64,000 nucleotides of DNA from Acidobacteriota bacterium (lineage in GTDB: Bacteria; Acidobacteriota; Vicinamibacteria; Vicinamibacterales; UBA8438). The stretch is from positions 16,043 to 80,042 of the forward strand of contig WTFV01000227.1 of assembly GCA_011523845.1 (NCBI GenBank). Direction: 5' to 3'. Each line of letters begins with the position of its first letter. Positions within the stretch are counted from its first letter, which is position 1. The position numbers and the translations under genes were made by a program. Below the pieces are notes generated by a model. The model worked only from the letters and a program-made list of their open reading frames with translations. It had not been told where the DNA came from and made no database searches. Positions 23,839 through 36,557 of this stretch are shown piece by piece.

Positions 23839-25089
23839 CTATCGCCGGACCACTTCCGCGTCGACGATCTCTACCCGCTCGACCGGCGTCTCTCCCTCGG
23901 TCGGCACGGCCTCGATCCGGTCGACCACGTCGAGGCCCTCCACGACGACGCCGAACACCGTGTATACGCCGTCGAGCGCCGGGGCGGTGGCCGTGCAGAT
24001 GAAGAACGAGGTCGACGCGCTCGCCGGATCGTCGAGCCGCGCCATCGACACGATGCCGCGCACGTGCCGCGTGTCGTTGAACTCCGGCTGCATGTTCTGC
24101 ACGAAACGCTGCTGCCGGTCGGTGAGCGGCTCGCGGCGCGTCGGCAGGTGGCCGCTCTGGATGACGAAGCCGGGGGCGACCCGGTGGAAGGCGATGCCGT
24201 CGTAGACGCCGGAGTCGACCAGCCGCAGGAAGTTGCGGACGTGGTTCGGCGCGCGATCCGGGTACATGTCGATGGCGATGCGGCCGTGGGTGGTGTTCAG
24301 GACGGCCCGGAAGGCGGCGAGCTCGGCGTCGGCCTCGGTGGTGAAGGGCGGGATCTCGGGCGGCGGCTTGTCGCGGATGGTCACCCGCTGCACCACGACC
24401 CGCTCGGCGGCGCGTCCCCCGGCGTCGACCGGCGTCTGCGAGATCCGGGTGACGACGTCCATGCCGTCGGCCACCTGACCCCAGATGGTGTGCAGACCGT
24501 CGAGCCCCGGCTGATCGACGACGCAGATGAAGAACTGCGAGCCGCCGCTGTCCGGCTGTCCGGGCACGAGCACCGCCGAGACCGTGCCCCGCAGGTGCCG
24601 GGCGTTGCTGAACTCGGCGCCGACCAGGCCGAGGCCGCCCTGGTCGTACTCCGCGGCGCGCTCGGGATCGGCCGTCAGCGGGTCGCCGCCCTGGACGATG
24701 CCGTTGGCCACCATGCGGTGGAACGTCGTCCCGTCGAAGTGGCCCTCGCCGGCGAGCTGCATGATCAGACCCACGTGATTGGGGGCGAGATCCGGCCGCA
24801 GATCGATGGCGATCGCGCCGAGGTCGGTCTCGAAGACCGCCTGCTTGTCGCTCATCTCTTCGAGCGAGAGCGGGGTGACGAACGGCTCGCCGGCCTGCCC
24901 GGCCAGCGCCGGGGCCGCGGCCAGCGACGCCAGCACGGGGAACGCCGCCAGCCAGGCGAGTTGCTGGAGCCCGCGGCAAGTACCCCGCCGCACTCGAAGC
25001 CACGCATCCTCGGCGGCCTTGCCTCGCGCGACCGACAGTACGCCGCGGCCAGTACCCCGCCGCATTCGAAGCCACGCATCGATCTTCAT
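23839..25089 (-). CDS. Exported peptidyl-prolyl isomerase with two cyclophilin domains
   Basis: A 416-residue protein. A basic N-terminus and the hydrophobic stretch LAWLAAFPVLASLAAAPALA look like a signal peptide. Two cyclophilin domains follow. The first contains FHRMVANGIVQGGD and GSQFFICVVDQPGLDG; the second contains FHRVAPGFVIQSGH and STSFFICTATAPALDG. Each has the Phe-His-Arg and Gln/Phe active-site pattern. Bacterial cyclophilins of this kind fold periplasmic or outer-membrane proteins; fused pairs are less common. The N-terminal 48 residues contain an in-frame 24-residue duplication, so the exact start is uncertain. Confidence 0.85.
   Translation of the reverse strand: MKIDAWLRMRRGTGRGVLSVARGKAAEDAWLRVRRGTCRGLQQLAWLAAFPVLASLAAAPALAGQAGEPFVTPLSLEEMSDKQAVFETDLGAIAIDLRPDLAPNHVGLIMQLAGEGHFDGTTFHRMVANGIVQGGDPLTADPERAAEYDQGGLGLVGAEFSNARHLRGTVSAVLVPGQPDSGGSQFFICVVDQPGLDGLHTIWGQVADGMDVVTRISQTPVDAGGRAAERVVVQRVTIRDKPPPEIPPFTTEADAELAAFRAVLNTTHGRIAIDMYPDRAPNHVRNFLRLVDSGVYDGIAFHRVAPGFVIQSGHLPTRREPLTDRQQRFVQNMQPEFNDTRHVRGIVSMARLDDPASASTSFFICTATAPALDGVYTVFGVVVEGLDVVDRIEAVPTEGETPVERVEIVDAEVVRR
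24971..25080. repeat. 72-bp spaced direct repeat in the cyclophilin leader
   Basis: A 38-base segment at 24971-25008 recurs at 25043-25080 with two differences. The 72-base spacing keeps the frame, so the encoded leader contains DAWLRMRRGTGRG and again DAWLRVRRGTCRG. It extends the basic region before the signal peptide. Confidence 0.85.
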
Positions 25090-25148
25090 CTGCACACCTC
25101 GCGCTGGTCCATCTGCAACACCTCGCCCTGATCTAATAGCATGATCGG

Positions 25149-25967
25149 ATGCCGTTGCTGAACGAACCCGAACCACCGCCCCGCCCGCCGCGCCGGGGAT
25201 GGCTGTACGTCTTCGTCGTGCTCGTCCTGGCCGCCGGCGGGGGCTACTACCTGTACGTGTCGGGGCTCCTGACGCCGTCCGATGACGCCGAGCGCCGCGC
25301 CGCCGCCGAGGCCCCCGCACCGTCGCGCCCCGCCCCGGCCGCCCCTGCCGCGCCGGAGCCGGAACCGGCCGAAGCGCTCGCGCCGGAGCCGGAACCCGAA
25401 CCGGAGCCGGAACCCGAGCCCGAGCCGGAACCGGCCGCGGCGCCACCGCCCGCCATCGTGTTGCGCGTCACCAGCGACGTGGACGGGGCGGAGGTGTTCA
25501 TCGACCGCCGCTACGCCGGCACGACGCCGTTCGAGTCGTACGAGGTCGAGCCCGGGCGCCACCGCATCAACGTCTCGGCCCCCGGCTACGAGGGCCATGC
25601 CGAGGACGTGGAGATCGGCGGCGAGCTGACGGCCATCGACGTGCGCTTCCGGCAGGTCCGGCTGGACCAGCGCATCCCCGTCGTCCACAAACACCGTTTC
25701 GGCGACTGCGAGGGGCACCTCGTGGCCACGACGGCCGGCATCGTCTACGAGACCGACGACGACGATGCGTTCCAGGTGGGCCTGCACGGGCTGGAGGAGT
25801 TCGCCGTCGACTACATGGCGCACAACCTGCGGCTCAAGGTGCGCGGCGGACGGACCTACAACTTCACCGACGACGAGGAGAACGCCGACGCCCTCTTCGT
25901 GTTCCACCGGGCGGTGGAAGAGGCCCGCGAGCGACTCTCCCGCGGCGAGCCGCCGGCGGCTCCATGA
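25149..25967 (+). CDS. PEGA-domain membrane protein
   Basis: A 272-residue protein. A Pro-rich cytoplasmic start is followed by one TM helix (WLYVFVVLVLAAGGGYYLYV), a Pro/Glu/Ala-rich spacer with a run of alternating Glu-Pro, then a PEGA domain (VTSDVDGAEVFIDRRYAG with TTPFESYEVEPGRHRINVSA). The C-terminal part contains FGDCEGHLVATTAGIVYET and a PH-like pattern ending DALFVFHRAVEEARERL. PEGA domains are usually exported surface modules. It is divergent from the cyclophilin gene across 59 bases and overlaps tag by four bases. Confidence 0.75.
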   Translation: MPLLNEPEPPPRPPRRGWLYVFVVLVLAAGGGYYLYVSGLLTPSDDAERRAAAEAPAPSRPAPAAPAAPEPEPAEALAPEPEPEPEPEPEPEPEPAAAPPPAIVLRVTSDVDGAEVFIDRRYAGTTPFESYEVEPGRHRINVSAPGYEGHAEDVEIGGELTAIDVRFRQVRLDQRIPVVHKHRFGDCEGHLVATTAGIVYETDDDDAFQVGLHGLEEFAVDYMAHNLRLKVRGGRTYNFTDDEENADALFVFHRAVEEARERLSRGEPPAAP

Positions 25968-26551
25968 CCCCGCAGCCGCCCGCCCGGTGCCCCTGGGCCA
26001 CGTCGGACCCGCTCTACGTCCCGTATCACGACGAGGAGTGGGGCGTGCCGCTGCACGACGACCGGCGTCTCTTCGAGATGCTGGTGCTCGAGGGCGCGCA
26101 GGCCGGGCTGAGCTGGCTGACGATCCTCCGCCGGCGGGAAGGGTATCGCCGCGCCTTCGACCGCTTCGACCCGCAGCAGGTGGCCCGCTACGGCCCGCCC
26201 GACGTGGAGCGCCTGCTGGCCGACAGCGGGATCATCCGCAATCGTCTGAAGGTCGACTCGGCCATCGCCAACGCCCGCGCGTTCCTCGCCGTGCAGGAGG
26301 CGTTCGGCAGCTTCGACAGCTACGTCTGGCGGTTCGTCGACGGCCGGCCGATCCAGAATGCCTGGACGAAGCTCGAGGAGGTGCCGGCGCAGACCCCCAT
26401 CTCGAACGCAATGAGCAAGGACCTGCGAAAACGCGGCTTCACCTTCGTCGGCCCGACCATCTGCTACGCGCACATGCAGGCGACCGGCATGGTCAACGAC
26501 CACCTGGTGGGCTGCTTCCGGCATCGCGAGGTCCGCCTTCTCACGGAATAG
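25964..26551 (+). CDS. tag: DNA-3-methyladenine glycosylase I
   Basis: A 195-residue base-excision enzyme that removes 3-methyladenine. The zinc site is seen in the N-terminal RCPWATSDPLYVPYHDEEWG (Cys9, His22) and the C-terminal NDHLVGCFRH. The helix-hairpin region includes LEGAQAGLSWLTILRRREGY and DSGIIRNRLKVDS, where family aromatic and acidic residues bind the flipped base. The start ATGA overlaps the PEGA gene's stop. It converges with, and overlaps by 11 bases, the RNA methyltransferase gene on the other strand. Confidence 0.94.
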   Translation: MTPQPPARCPWATSDPLYVPYHDEEWGVPLHDDRRLFEMLVLEGAQAGLSWLTILRRREGYRRAFDRFDPQQVARYGPPDVERLLADSGIIRNRLKVDSAIANARAFLAVQEAFGSFDSYVWRFVDGRPIQNAWTKLEEVPAQTPISNAMSKDLRKRGFTFVGPTICYAHMQATGMVNDHLVGCFRHREVRLLTE

Positions 26552-27368
26552 CAGAGCGGAGGCGCTGCAGGGCGATCGCGGCGGCGTTGGCCACGTTCAA
26601 CGAATCGACGGCCGGTGCGATGTCGATTCGGACGCGCTCGTGGCACAGATCGAGCGCGGCCCGGCTGACACCGTCCCCTTCGTTGCCCAGCACGAGGGCA
26701 ACGCCCGCGCCGGCGCCGCGGCGCACGAACGCCTCGATGTCGACCGCGGGCTCCAGCGGGGTGAGCGCGACGACGCGCGCCCCGGCTTCCCGGATCCGCG
26801 CCAGTACGCCCGGCCACTCGTCCGCCACCCGAAAGAGGAGCTGGAGCGTCGTCCCCATCGACGTGCGGATCGCCTTGCGGTAGAGCGGGTCGGCGCAGGC
26901 CGGCGACAGCAACACGCCGGCCGCACCGAAGGCCGCGGCGTTGCGGAAGATGGAGCCGACGTTGTCCGGGTCGGACACCCCGTCGAGCACCACGAGCGGG
27001 CGTCCCGGCTCGGCCGGCGGGAGCTCGGCAACCTCCTCCTCGGGCCCGGGACGTTCGCCGAGTCCCAGACAACCGCGGTGAAACCGAAACCCTGTGACGA
27101 GCCGCAATTGCGCGGAGTCCGCGACATGCAGCGCGAGCGCGCGATCGTCCTCGCGCGCCGCCAGGGCGTGCTCCAACCCTGCCAGCGCGCTCTCGACGAC
27201 CAGCAGCGCTCGCGTGCGGAAGCGCGACGCGAGCAGGCGCCGCACCGCCAGTTGCCCCTCGGCTACGAAGAGCCCCCGGTCGCGCATCAGCGCGGGGTCG
27301 GAGACGATACGGAAGTCGTCCAGGCAGGGATCGTCGACCGATGCGACCCGGATGCGGTTGATGGGCAC
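26541..27368 (-). CDS. SpoU/TrmH-family RNA 2'-O-methyltransferase
   Basis: A 275-residue protein. The N-terminal substrate-binding part has LFVAEGQLAVRRLL, and the SPOUT knot domain has three signatures: LDGVSDPDNVGSIFRNAAAFGA, LVLGNEGDGVS and VDSLNVANAAAIAL. These bind SAM and form the trefoil knot. The target (rRNA or tRNA ribose) cannot be told. The GTG at 27368 is chosen because the conserved IRVASVDDPCLDDFR begins there; the longer open frame upstream lacks homology. Its end overlaps the convergent tag gene. Confidence 0.88.
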   Translation of the reverse strand: MPINRIRVASVDDPCLDDFRIVSDPALMRDRGLFVAEGQLAVRRLLASRFRTRALLVVESALAGLEHALAAREDDRALALHVADSAQLRLVTGFRFHRGCLGLGERPGPEEEVAELPPAEPGRPLVVLDGVSDPDNVGSIFRNAAAFGAAGVLLSPACADPLYRKAIRTSMGTTLQLLFRVADEWPGVLARIREAGARVVALTPLEPAVDIEAFVRRGAGAGVALVLGNEGDGVSRAALDLCHERVRIDIAPAVDSLNVANAAAIALQRLRSAIP

Positions 27369-27457
27369 CGGCAGCGTCCGTCGGTTTGCAGCCGCGCCTG
27401 GGGGACCCGCGTTCGGCGGCGGCCCGGCGACCCGGACCAGTCCCTTGCCGGCGGCGA

Positions 27458-28051
27458 TTACGCGGAGCGGACCACCTGCCGCCGGCTGCGGTGCCGGTCG
27501 AGCACCTCCAGGCCGATCTGCTTGCTCAGGTAGACCTTCGATTCCCGGTTGTCCTCTGCGTCCGGCTCGAACTTGACCACGTTGAACTCGAGTTGGTCGA
27601 GCGTGCTTCGCATGTCGTAGAAGCCGTTCTTCGTCTTGACGACGATCTCGCTGAACCCGTTGTCGTGGGCCCACGCCTCCTGCTCCTCGGTCAGGGCCCG
27701 GAAGAAGCCCCGGCCCCGCCAGTCGCGGCGCGTGCCGCCGATCCAGCTATAGAGCACCTTGCGGTCGTCGAACTCCACTGACGCCCGGAGCCGCTCGACG
27801 AGGTCGGCCAGCTTCGGCTCCGTCTCGCGCATCCGCAACTCGTGCGAGACCTTGTAGGCGACCGGCACCACCGTCGACGGGTCGTCGGGCAACGGCGCCT
27901 CCGCCATCAGGATCTGGTGGTCGCGCTCGTCCAGCCGGCGCATCACCTCCGTCGCCGTCTTCTTGCGCGGAAACTCGCCGAAGTACTCCTCGATGTACTC
28001 GATTTCCAGAGCGCCCTGCTGCAGTCCGTACTGGCGAATCTGATACTCCAT
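27458..28051 (-). CDS. GNAT-family N-acetyltransferase
   Basis: A 197-residue protein. The acetyl-CoA motif is WRGRGFFRALTEEQEAWA, preceded by a beta strand (VLYSWIGGTRRDW) and followed by IVVKTKNGFYDMRSTLDQLEF, as in GNAT motif B. The substrate is unknown. ATG 28051 is preferred to an ATG 24 bases upstream, since the extra residues look unconserved. It is divergent from mutM with about 31 bases between. Confidence 0.8.
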   Translation of the reverse strand: MEYQIRQYGLQQGALEIEYIEEYFGEFPRKKTATEVMRRLDERDHQILMAEAPLPDDPSTVVPVAYKVSHELRMRETEPKLADLVERLRASVEFDDRKVLYSWIGGTRRDWRGRGFFRALTEEQEAWAHDNGFSEIVVKTKNGFYDMRSTLDQLEFNVVKFEPDAEDNRESKVYLSKQIGLEVLDRHRSRRQVVRSA

Positions 28052-28082
28052 GCCAATCGCGCGAGCATCATACACTGCGCGT

Positions 28083-29000
28083 ATGCCGGAGCTTCCGGAC
28101 GTCGAGGTCTACGTCGAATGCCTCGCGGCGCGGGTCGTCGGACAACGGATCGAGCGCATCCGGCTGCTCCTCCCGTTCGTGCTCCGCTCGGTCGATCCGC
28201 CGCTCGACAGCGCGCAGGGACGGACCGTGCATACCGTCGAGCGCCTCGGCAAGCGCATCGTCATCGGTCTGTCCGGCGATCTGTTTCTCGTCCTGCACCT
28301 GATGATCGCCGGGCGCCTGCGGTGGCGTGATCGTGGGACCCGAATCCCCCAGAAGCTCGGCCTGGCGGCATTCGACTTTCCCAGCGGCACGCTGCTGCTG
28401 ACGGAGGCGGGCTCCATCAAGCGCGCCGCCCTGCATCTGGTCGCGGGACGCGACGGACTGCGGGAGCACGATCGCGGCGGCCTCGAGGTGCTCGATTCAG
28501 ACCTGGCCGCCTTCCGCGACGCCCTGCTGTCCGAGAACCACACGCTCAAGCGGAGCCTGACCGACCCGCGGCTCTTTTCCGGCATCGGCAACGCCTATTC
28601 CGACGAGATCCTGCACGCCGCCGGCCTGTCGCCGCTCAGGCTCACCGGCCGCATGACCGACGCCGAAATCGATCGGCTCCACGAAGCGGCGCGGACGACC
28701 CTGCGGGCCTGGACCGAGCGGCTGCGGCGGGAGACAGGCGACCGGTTCCCCGAACAGGTCACTGCGTTCCACCCCGGAATGGCCGTCCACGGCCGCTACG
28801 GCAAGCCGTGCCCGGCGTGCGGATCACCCGTCCAGCGCATCGTCTACGCCAGCAACGAGTCGAACTACTGCCCCGCCTGCCAGACCGGCGGCAAGCTCCT
28901 CGCCGACCGCGCGATGTCGCGCCTGCTCAAGAGCGACTGGCCCCGGTCGCTCGACGAGTGGGATGCGATGAAGGAGGAGCGCAGCATTCCCGAAAGATAG
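28083..29000 (+). CDS. mutM: Formamidopyrimidine-DNA glycosylase (Fpg/Nei family)
   Basis: A 305-residue base-excision enzyme for oxidised purines. The start must be ATG 28083 because the catalytic N-terminal PELPDVE follows directly (Pro2, Glu3). Lys57 sits in ERLGKRIVI. The helix-two-turn-helix region includes LFSGIGNAYSDEIL. A zinc finger is formed by CPACGSPVQRIVYASNESNY and CPACQTGGK. The zinc-finger hairpin has VYASNES where E. coli Fpg has RTTYY-type residues, and the protein continues about 35 residues past the finger, so a Nei-like or variant Fpg specificity is possible. Confidence 0.88.
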   Translation: MPELPDVEVYVECLAARVVGQRIERIRLLLPFVLRSVDPPLDSAQGRTVHTVERLGKRIVIGLSGDLFLVLHLMIAGRLRWRDRGTRIPQKLGLAAFDFPSGTLLLTEAGSIKRAALHLVAGRDGLREHDRGGLEVLDSDLAAFRDALLSENHTLKRSLTDPRLFSGIGNAYSDEILHAAGLSPLRLTGRMTDAEIDRLHEAARTTLRAWTERLRRETGDRFPEQVTAFHPGMAVHGRYGKPCPACGSPVQRIVYASNESNYCPACQTGGKLLADRAMSRLLKSDWPRSLDEWDAMKEERSIPER

Positions 29001-29132
29001 AGGACGGGAGCAACTGACTGGACGAGAGCGTGTCGAGGGCTCGGTCGACCGTGCACAGCGCGGCTTCCACGGTGCTGGGGTTCTCGCTACGGGGCTTGGG
29101 AGCGAGGGCCGGGTCGCATGCTTGCCTCACAG

Positions 29133-30248
29133 CTACGTTGACACTGGAAACATCTGCCCCCAACCGTCAGCAACCGCTGCCGGAATTACACAGTGTCTCA
29201 CCTTTACCAGGTGCCGATTGAGGTAGTCCCAACGGTCCATCCGTTTCTGCATTTGCCCAACCACCAGACCAGCATGCCGTTGGTGCAGCTTGGCAAAAGC
29301 CACAACGTCCTTTTCGTAGTAGAACGGCTTCTTCCGGGTCATGAAGGAGTCCAACTTCTCGCGAGGTACGCAGAAATCCGCGGCAGCCGCATTCGCCGCG
29401 ATTTCTTCTGGCAGCACTGTAGGTCCCTCAGCAAGATCCTCGTCGATCACCTCGTCGTCCTGGCCGTCTCGTCGAAGTACGTGCTCAATCTCGTGCCGCA
29501 GGACGAACCAAAAATTGTCTATCGTATCGCGCTGCAACGACATACCGATAACTGGCCCCCCGTTGACCCAAAAGCATGCACCGTCAATCTTTGCCCTGGG
29601 CAACTTTTCGACCACAACGTAGCGGATGCCGCAATCCGAGAGAATCCTTGGCACATGGCGAGCCTCTTCGGGAGCGCGGAGAAGCTGCTGCAACTCTCCA
29701 ACTGCCTTGACCAAGGTACTCTCGGAGTACGGTGGGACCGAGATCGACCGAGCGATTTGCCGAACACGGAAGAGCCACGCGAGTTGAGCAGGTGGAATCT
29801 GTCGATCCTCGTACCTGGTCTTCTTCGCCGCGTGCGCCAGGTATGGAATCTCGTCAGCGGTAGTGACTTCAAAGAATCGGGCCAGCTGCGCCTCCATCGA
29901 TGGCGTGTCGGCGTGCGCCAGCCAACCTCTTCGGACCATTTCCCGAACCGGATAGTGGGACTGCATGTTGCCACGTACAGCTATGCTTGGAGCTGGCGCC
30001 TCTACATGAGCCATGTCATAGGCAAGCTGCAGTCTGGCAAAAAAATCACTGTCCGTGTCGAAGGCATCAGCCAACGCTCGGGCCATGCTAGGGCTAATTT
30101 TACGCTTTCCGGACAGAATCATATTGACGCCCTGTTCCGGAACACCGAGAACAAAAGCGAGATCACGTTGCAACCATCCCCTCTCCTCCATTTCCTCTCT
30201 GATGTAGAATCCAGGATGCTTCACCCACGGTGCTTTCGTGGCAGTCAT
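29133..30248 (-). CDS. HigA-type XRE antitoxin fused to an ImmA/IrrE-like metallopeptidase domain
   Basis: A 371-residue protein. The N-terminus is HigA-like: KHPGFYIREEMEERGWLQRD, then helix-turn-helix VLGVPEQGVNMILSGKRKIS. The C-terminal half carries the ImmA/IrrE motif LRHEIEHVLRR (HExxH-type) and a downstream EEIAANAAAADFCVP helix supplying the third ligand. This is the long HigA/IrrE antitoxin form paired with HigB. Base composition here is visibly lower in GC than neighbouring genes, suggesting transfer. It starts nine bases after the HigB-like gene. The other strand also has a long open frame, which I regard as a shadow. Confidence 0.87.
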   Translation of the reverse strand: MTATKAPWVKHPGFYIREEMEERGWLQRDLAFVLGVPEQGVNMILSGKRKISPSMARALADAFDTDSDFFARLQLAYDMAHVEAPAPSIAVRGNMQSHYPVREMVRRGWLAHADTPSMEAQLARFFEVTTADEIPYLAHAAKKTRYEDRQIPPAQLAWLFRVRQIARSISVPPYSESTLVKAVGELQQLLRAPEEARHVPRILSDCGIRYVVVEKLPRAKIDGACFWVNGGPVIGMSLQRDTIDNFWFVLRHEIEHVLRRDGQDDEVIDEDLAEGPTVLPEEIAANAAAADFCVPREKLDSFMTRKKPFYYEKDVVAFAKLHQRHAGLVVGQMQKRMDRWDYLNRHLVKVRHCVIPAAVADGWGQMFPVST

Positions 30249-30257
30249 GACCCCCCC

Positions 30258-30551
30258 TCAGTGGTAGTCCTCGACGCCAAGTATGGTTATCCTGTTCGGC
30301 CTCTCGCTCGTATCTATCGTGAACACGAGACGCCATTTCCTGTTGAGACGAATAGATCGTTGGTCACCTGGTCGGGCCAGCTTCTCGTAATGCAAGCTCT
30401 TCCAGTTCCGAAGTGTGCGTTCATCAGATGCCGCCCGAAGGATCACAAGCTTGTTCCTTAGTGATTCGATCACGGCGTCGGACAACCGAGTCTTGGCCGC
30501 ACGGTCCGTCTCAACGAGTGCCAGTGTTCGGTCTCGAAACGTGATCTCCAT
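30258..30551 (-). CDS. HigB/RelE-family toxin
   Basis: A 97-residue protein when started at ATG 30551 (MEITFRDRTLALVETD). The family pattern continues with KLVILRAASDERTLRNW and SLHYEKLARPGDQRSIRLN, then the core strand KWRLVFTID and C-terminal ILGVEDYH. It is the toxin partner of the HigA-ImmA/IrrE fusion downstream, in toxin-first order. It shares the lower-GC composition of that gene. Confidence 0.87.
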   Translation of the reverse strand: MEITFRDRTLALVETDRAAKTRLSDAVIESLRNKLVILRAASDERTLRNWKSLHYEKLARPGDQRSIRLNRKWRLVFTIDTSERPNRITILGVEDYH

Positions 30552-30685
30552 CCAGCGTTCCGCCAACTGCCTTGAGTATACGCACGATGCGACCACGAGT
30601 CAATGGTGCACTGAACGCCATGCGTTCAGACAGCATGGCGACCCGCAGAGAGCGGGGCGATGCAAGCCTGGACCGGCACAGTACT

Positions 30686-30710
30686 GCAGGCTGAACGTGG
30701 TGCAGCCTGC
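30686..30710 (-). terminator. Hairpin after the KefB-type gene
   Basis: GCAGGCTG pairs perfectly with CAGCCTGC around a nine-base loop, 13 bases beyond the stop of the minus-strand antiporter gene. It could terminate the metH-kefB transcript. A clear U-tract is not present. Confidence 0.5.
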
Positions 30711-30722
30711 GCGCGCCGCGCT

Positions 30723-32726
30723 TCAGCGAGCGACGGCGCGGAACAGGGCCGTCGCCGCGTCCAGCGCCTCCCGGTCGCCCACCAGCACCGCGGTGTCCCC
30801 GGGCGCGTACCGGAAGGCCTCGTCGCGCCGGTAGATCGGCGTACGGTCACGCACCACGGCCACCTGGATGGCGCCGGTGCGCCGCCGCAGGTCGAGCGTG
30901 CGCGCGTTCTCGGCGATGGCCAGTGAGCCCTCCTCCACCTCCACCAGCTCCAGCGCGTCGTGGATGCCGAGGTGCTGAAGCGCGTCCAGCGCAAGGTCGG
31001 GAGCGGCGGTGCCCCGGAGCAGGCCGTAGTGCTCGCTACGCACCGCGTCCAGCTCGTGCGCGATGCGGCCGGCGGGGATCTCGTAGCCTTCCAGCGCACG
31101 CTTGAACAGCTCCAGCGACGCCTCGAACTCCTCGACCACCACGGTGTCGGCTCCCAGCCGTCGGAGCTCGTCGATGGCGCGCACGTAGCGGGTGCGGACG
31201 ACGATGCGCGCGGCGGGCGCCAGCTCGCGGGCGGCGGCCACGCCCCGCCGCTCCTCCATCGAGGAAGGGATGGCGAAGACGACGATCCGGGCGTGCGCAC
31301 CGGCGACGCGTTCGAGCAGGGCGTGTCGCGTGCCGTCGCCGTAGACGGCCGGCAGCCCGTCGGCGCGCGCCTGGCGTACCAGCTCCAGGTTCTGGTCGAT
31401 GACGGCGCAACGAATCCCCGCCGCCCGCAGCATGCGCGCGAGGTAGCGTCCCGCCAGGCCGTAGCCGATGACGACGGCGTGGTCGCGGTAGTCGGCGGCT
31501 GCCGAATCGTCCTCGTGCTCGGCGCGACGGCCGGGCGCGCGCCGCGCCGCCCCGGCGACCCGCGTCGCGACGGCCTCGGCCACGCCGCGGGCCGACCCGA
31601 TGAGAAACGGCGTCGCCATCAGCGAGAGGGCGGCCACCGACAGGAAGGTCTGATAGTCGTTGCCCGCGAACAGGCCCAACGGGAGCCCCGCCGCGGCCAG
31701 CACGAACGAGAACTCGCCGACCTGGGCGAGCCCCAGCCCGCTCCGGAGCGCCGTTTCCAACGGCCTGCCGCGGAGCAGGATGGCGCCGGTCGCGATGACG
31801 GCCTTCACGACCACGATCAGCAACGTGGCGCCGAGGACGACGAGCGGCCGCTCGACGAGCAGCGACACGTCGAGCAGCATGCCGATCGACGTAAAGAAGA
31901 CCCCGCTGAACAGCACCCGGAACGGGATGACGTCGGAGAGCGCCTGCTGGCCGTACTCCGACTCCGAGATGATCAGCCCGGCGAGAAAGGCCCCGATGGC
32001 GAGCGAGAAGCCGGCCGCCGCGCTCACCAGCGCCGTACCGATGGCGAAGAACCCGACGCAGAGCGTGAACAGATCGCGGTTCCGTTGGGCTACGACCCGA
32101 TCGAGCGTCCAGCGCACCGCGAGACGCCCGCCGACCAGCAACGCAACCATCGCGCCGAGACTGAGCAGCAACTGCGTCCAGAACGCCGGCAGCCCCGGCC
32201 CGGCGCCGGCCGCCGCGAGCAGCGGCAGCAAGGCCATGAGCGGCACGATGCAGAGGTCCTGGAACAGCAGCACCGACACCGCCTCCCGGCCGTGGGGCGT
32301 GTCGAGCTCGCCCCGGTCGGCGTAGAGCTTCGTCACCGCCGCGGTCGACGACATGGCGGCCAGCGACCCGTAGAAGAGCGTCTGCCCCATCGGCGCGTCG
32401 AGCGCCAGCCCGGCAGCGACGGCCAGCGCCAGCATGCCGGCCACCTGCGCGCCGCCGGCCACGAGGACCGAGCGTCCCCAGCGCAACACGTCGGAAAGCG
32501 AGAGCTCGAGGCCGATCTCGAAGAGCAGCAGCACGACGCCGATCTCGGACAGCGCGGCGACCGTCTCCGGATCCGGAATTAGCGCCAGGCCGGACGGTCC
32601 GATGAACACGCCGACGGCCAGAAAGCCGACAAGTTGCGGCAGGCGCAGGCGATGCGCCAGGGCGACGACCGGCAGCGCCAGCCCGGCGATGATCGCCAGG
32701 TCGCGGAGGACCCCGAGGTCGTGCAT
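30723..32726 (-). CDS. KefB-type cation:proton antiporter with TrkA-N/TrkA-C domains
   Basis: A 667-residue CPA2-family transporter. About 12 hydrophobic helices fill the first 390 residues, with the family segments LLLFEIGLELSLSDVLRWG, AMSSTAAVTKLYADRGEL and ALVSAAAGFSLAIGAFLAGL. A cytoplasmic RCK/TrkA-N domain starts at DHAVVIGYGLAGRYLARML, and a TrkA-C-like segment lies near the end (ALELVEVEEGSLAIAENA). It exchanges K+ or Na+ for protons under nucleotide control. It starts four bases after the metH stop on the same strand, so the two are probably cotranscribed. Confidence 0.9.
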   Translation of the reverse strand: MHDLGVLRDLAIIAGLALPVVALAHRLRLPQLVGFLAVGVFIGPSGLALIPDPETVAALSEIGVVLLLFEIGLELSLSDVLRWGRSVLVAGGAQVAGMLALAVAAGLALDAPMGQTLFYGSLAAMSSTAAVTKLYADRGELDTPHGREAVSVLLFQDLCIVPLMALLPLLAAAGAGPGLPAFWTQLLLSLGAMVALLVGGRLAVRWTLDRVVAQRNRDLFTLCVGFFAIGTALVSAAAGFSLAIGAFLAGLIISESEYGQQALSDVIPFRVLFSGVFFTSIGMLLDVSLLVERPLVVLGATLLIVVVKAVIATGAILLRGRPLETALRSGLGLAQVGEFSFVLAAAGLPLGLFAGNDYQTFLSVAALSLMATPFLIGSARGVAEAVATRVAGAARRAPGRRAEHEDDSAAADYRDHAVVIGYGLAGRYLARMLRAAGIRCAVIDQNLELVRQARADGLPAVYGDGTRHALLERVAGAHARIVVFAIPSSMEERRGVAAARELAPAARIVVRTRYVRAIDELRRLGADTVVVEEFEASLELFKRALEGYEIPAGRIAHELDAVRSEHYGLLRGTAAPDLALDALQHLGIHDALELVEVEEGSLAIAENARTLDLRRRTGAIQVAVVRDRTPIYRRDEAFRYAPGDTAVLVGDREALDAATALFRAVAR

Positions 32727-32729
32727 CGA

Positions 32730-36518
<3,789 letters not shown>

Positions 36519-36557
36519 TTCCACTGCGGCGCAGAATGTCGTGCCCCCTGCGATTGG

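Noticed and set aside
29193..30461. A 422-codon plus-strand frame over the HigA-ImmA/IrrE gene
   Set aside because: The minus strand has clear helix-turn-helix and HExxH motifs; the plus frame has none and runs across two genes.
36519..36557. A cobalamin or SAM riboswitch before metH
   Set aside because: The gap to the upstream PIN gene is only 39 bases, too short for either aptamer.
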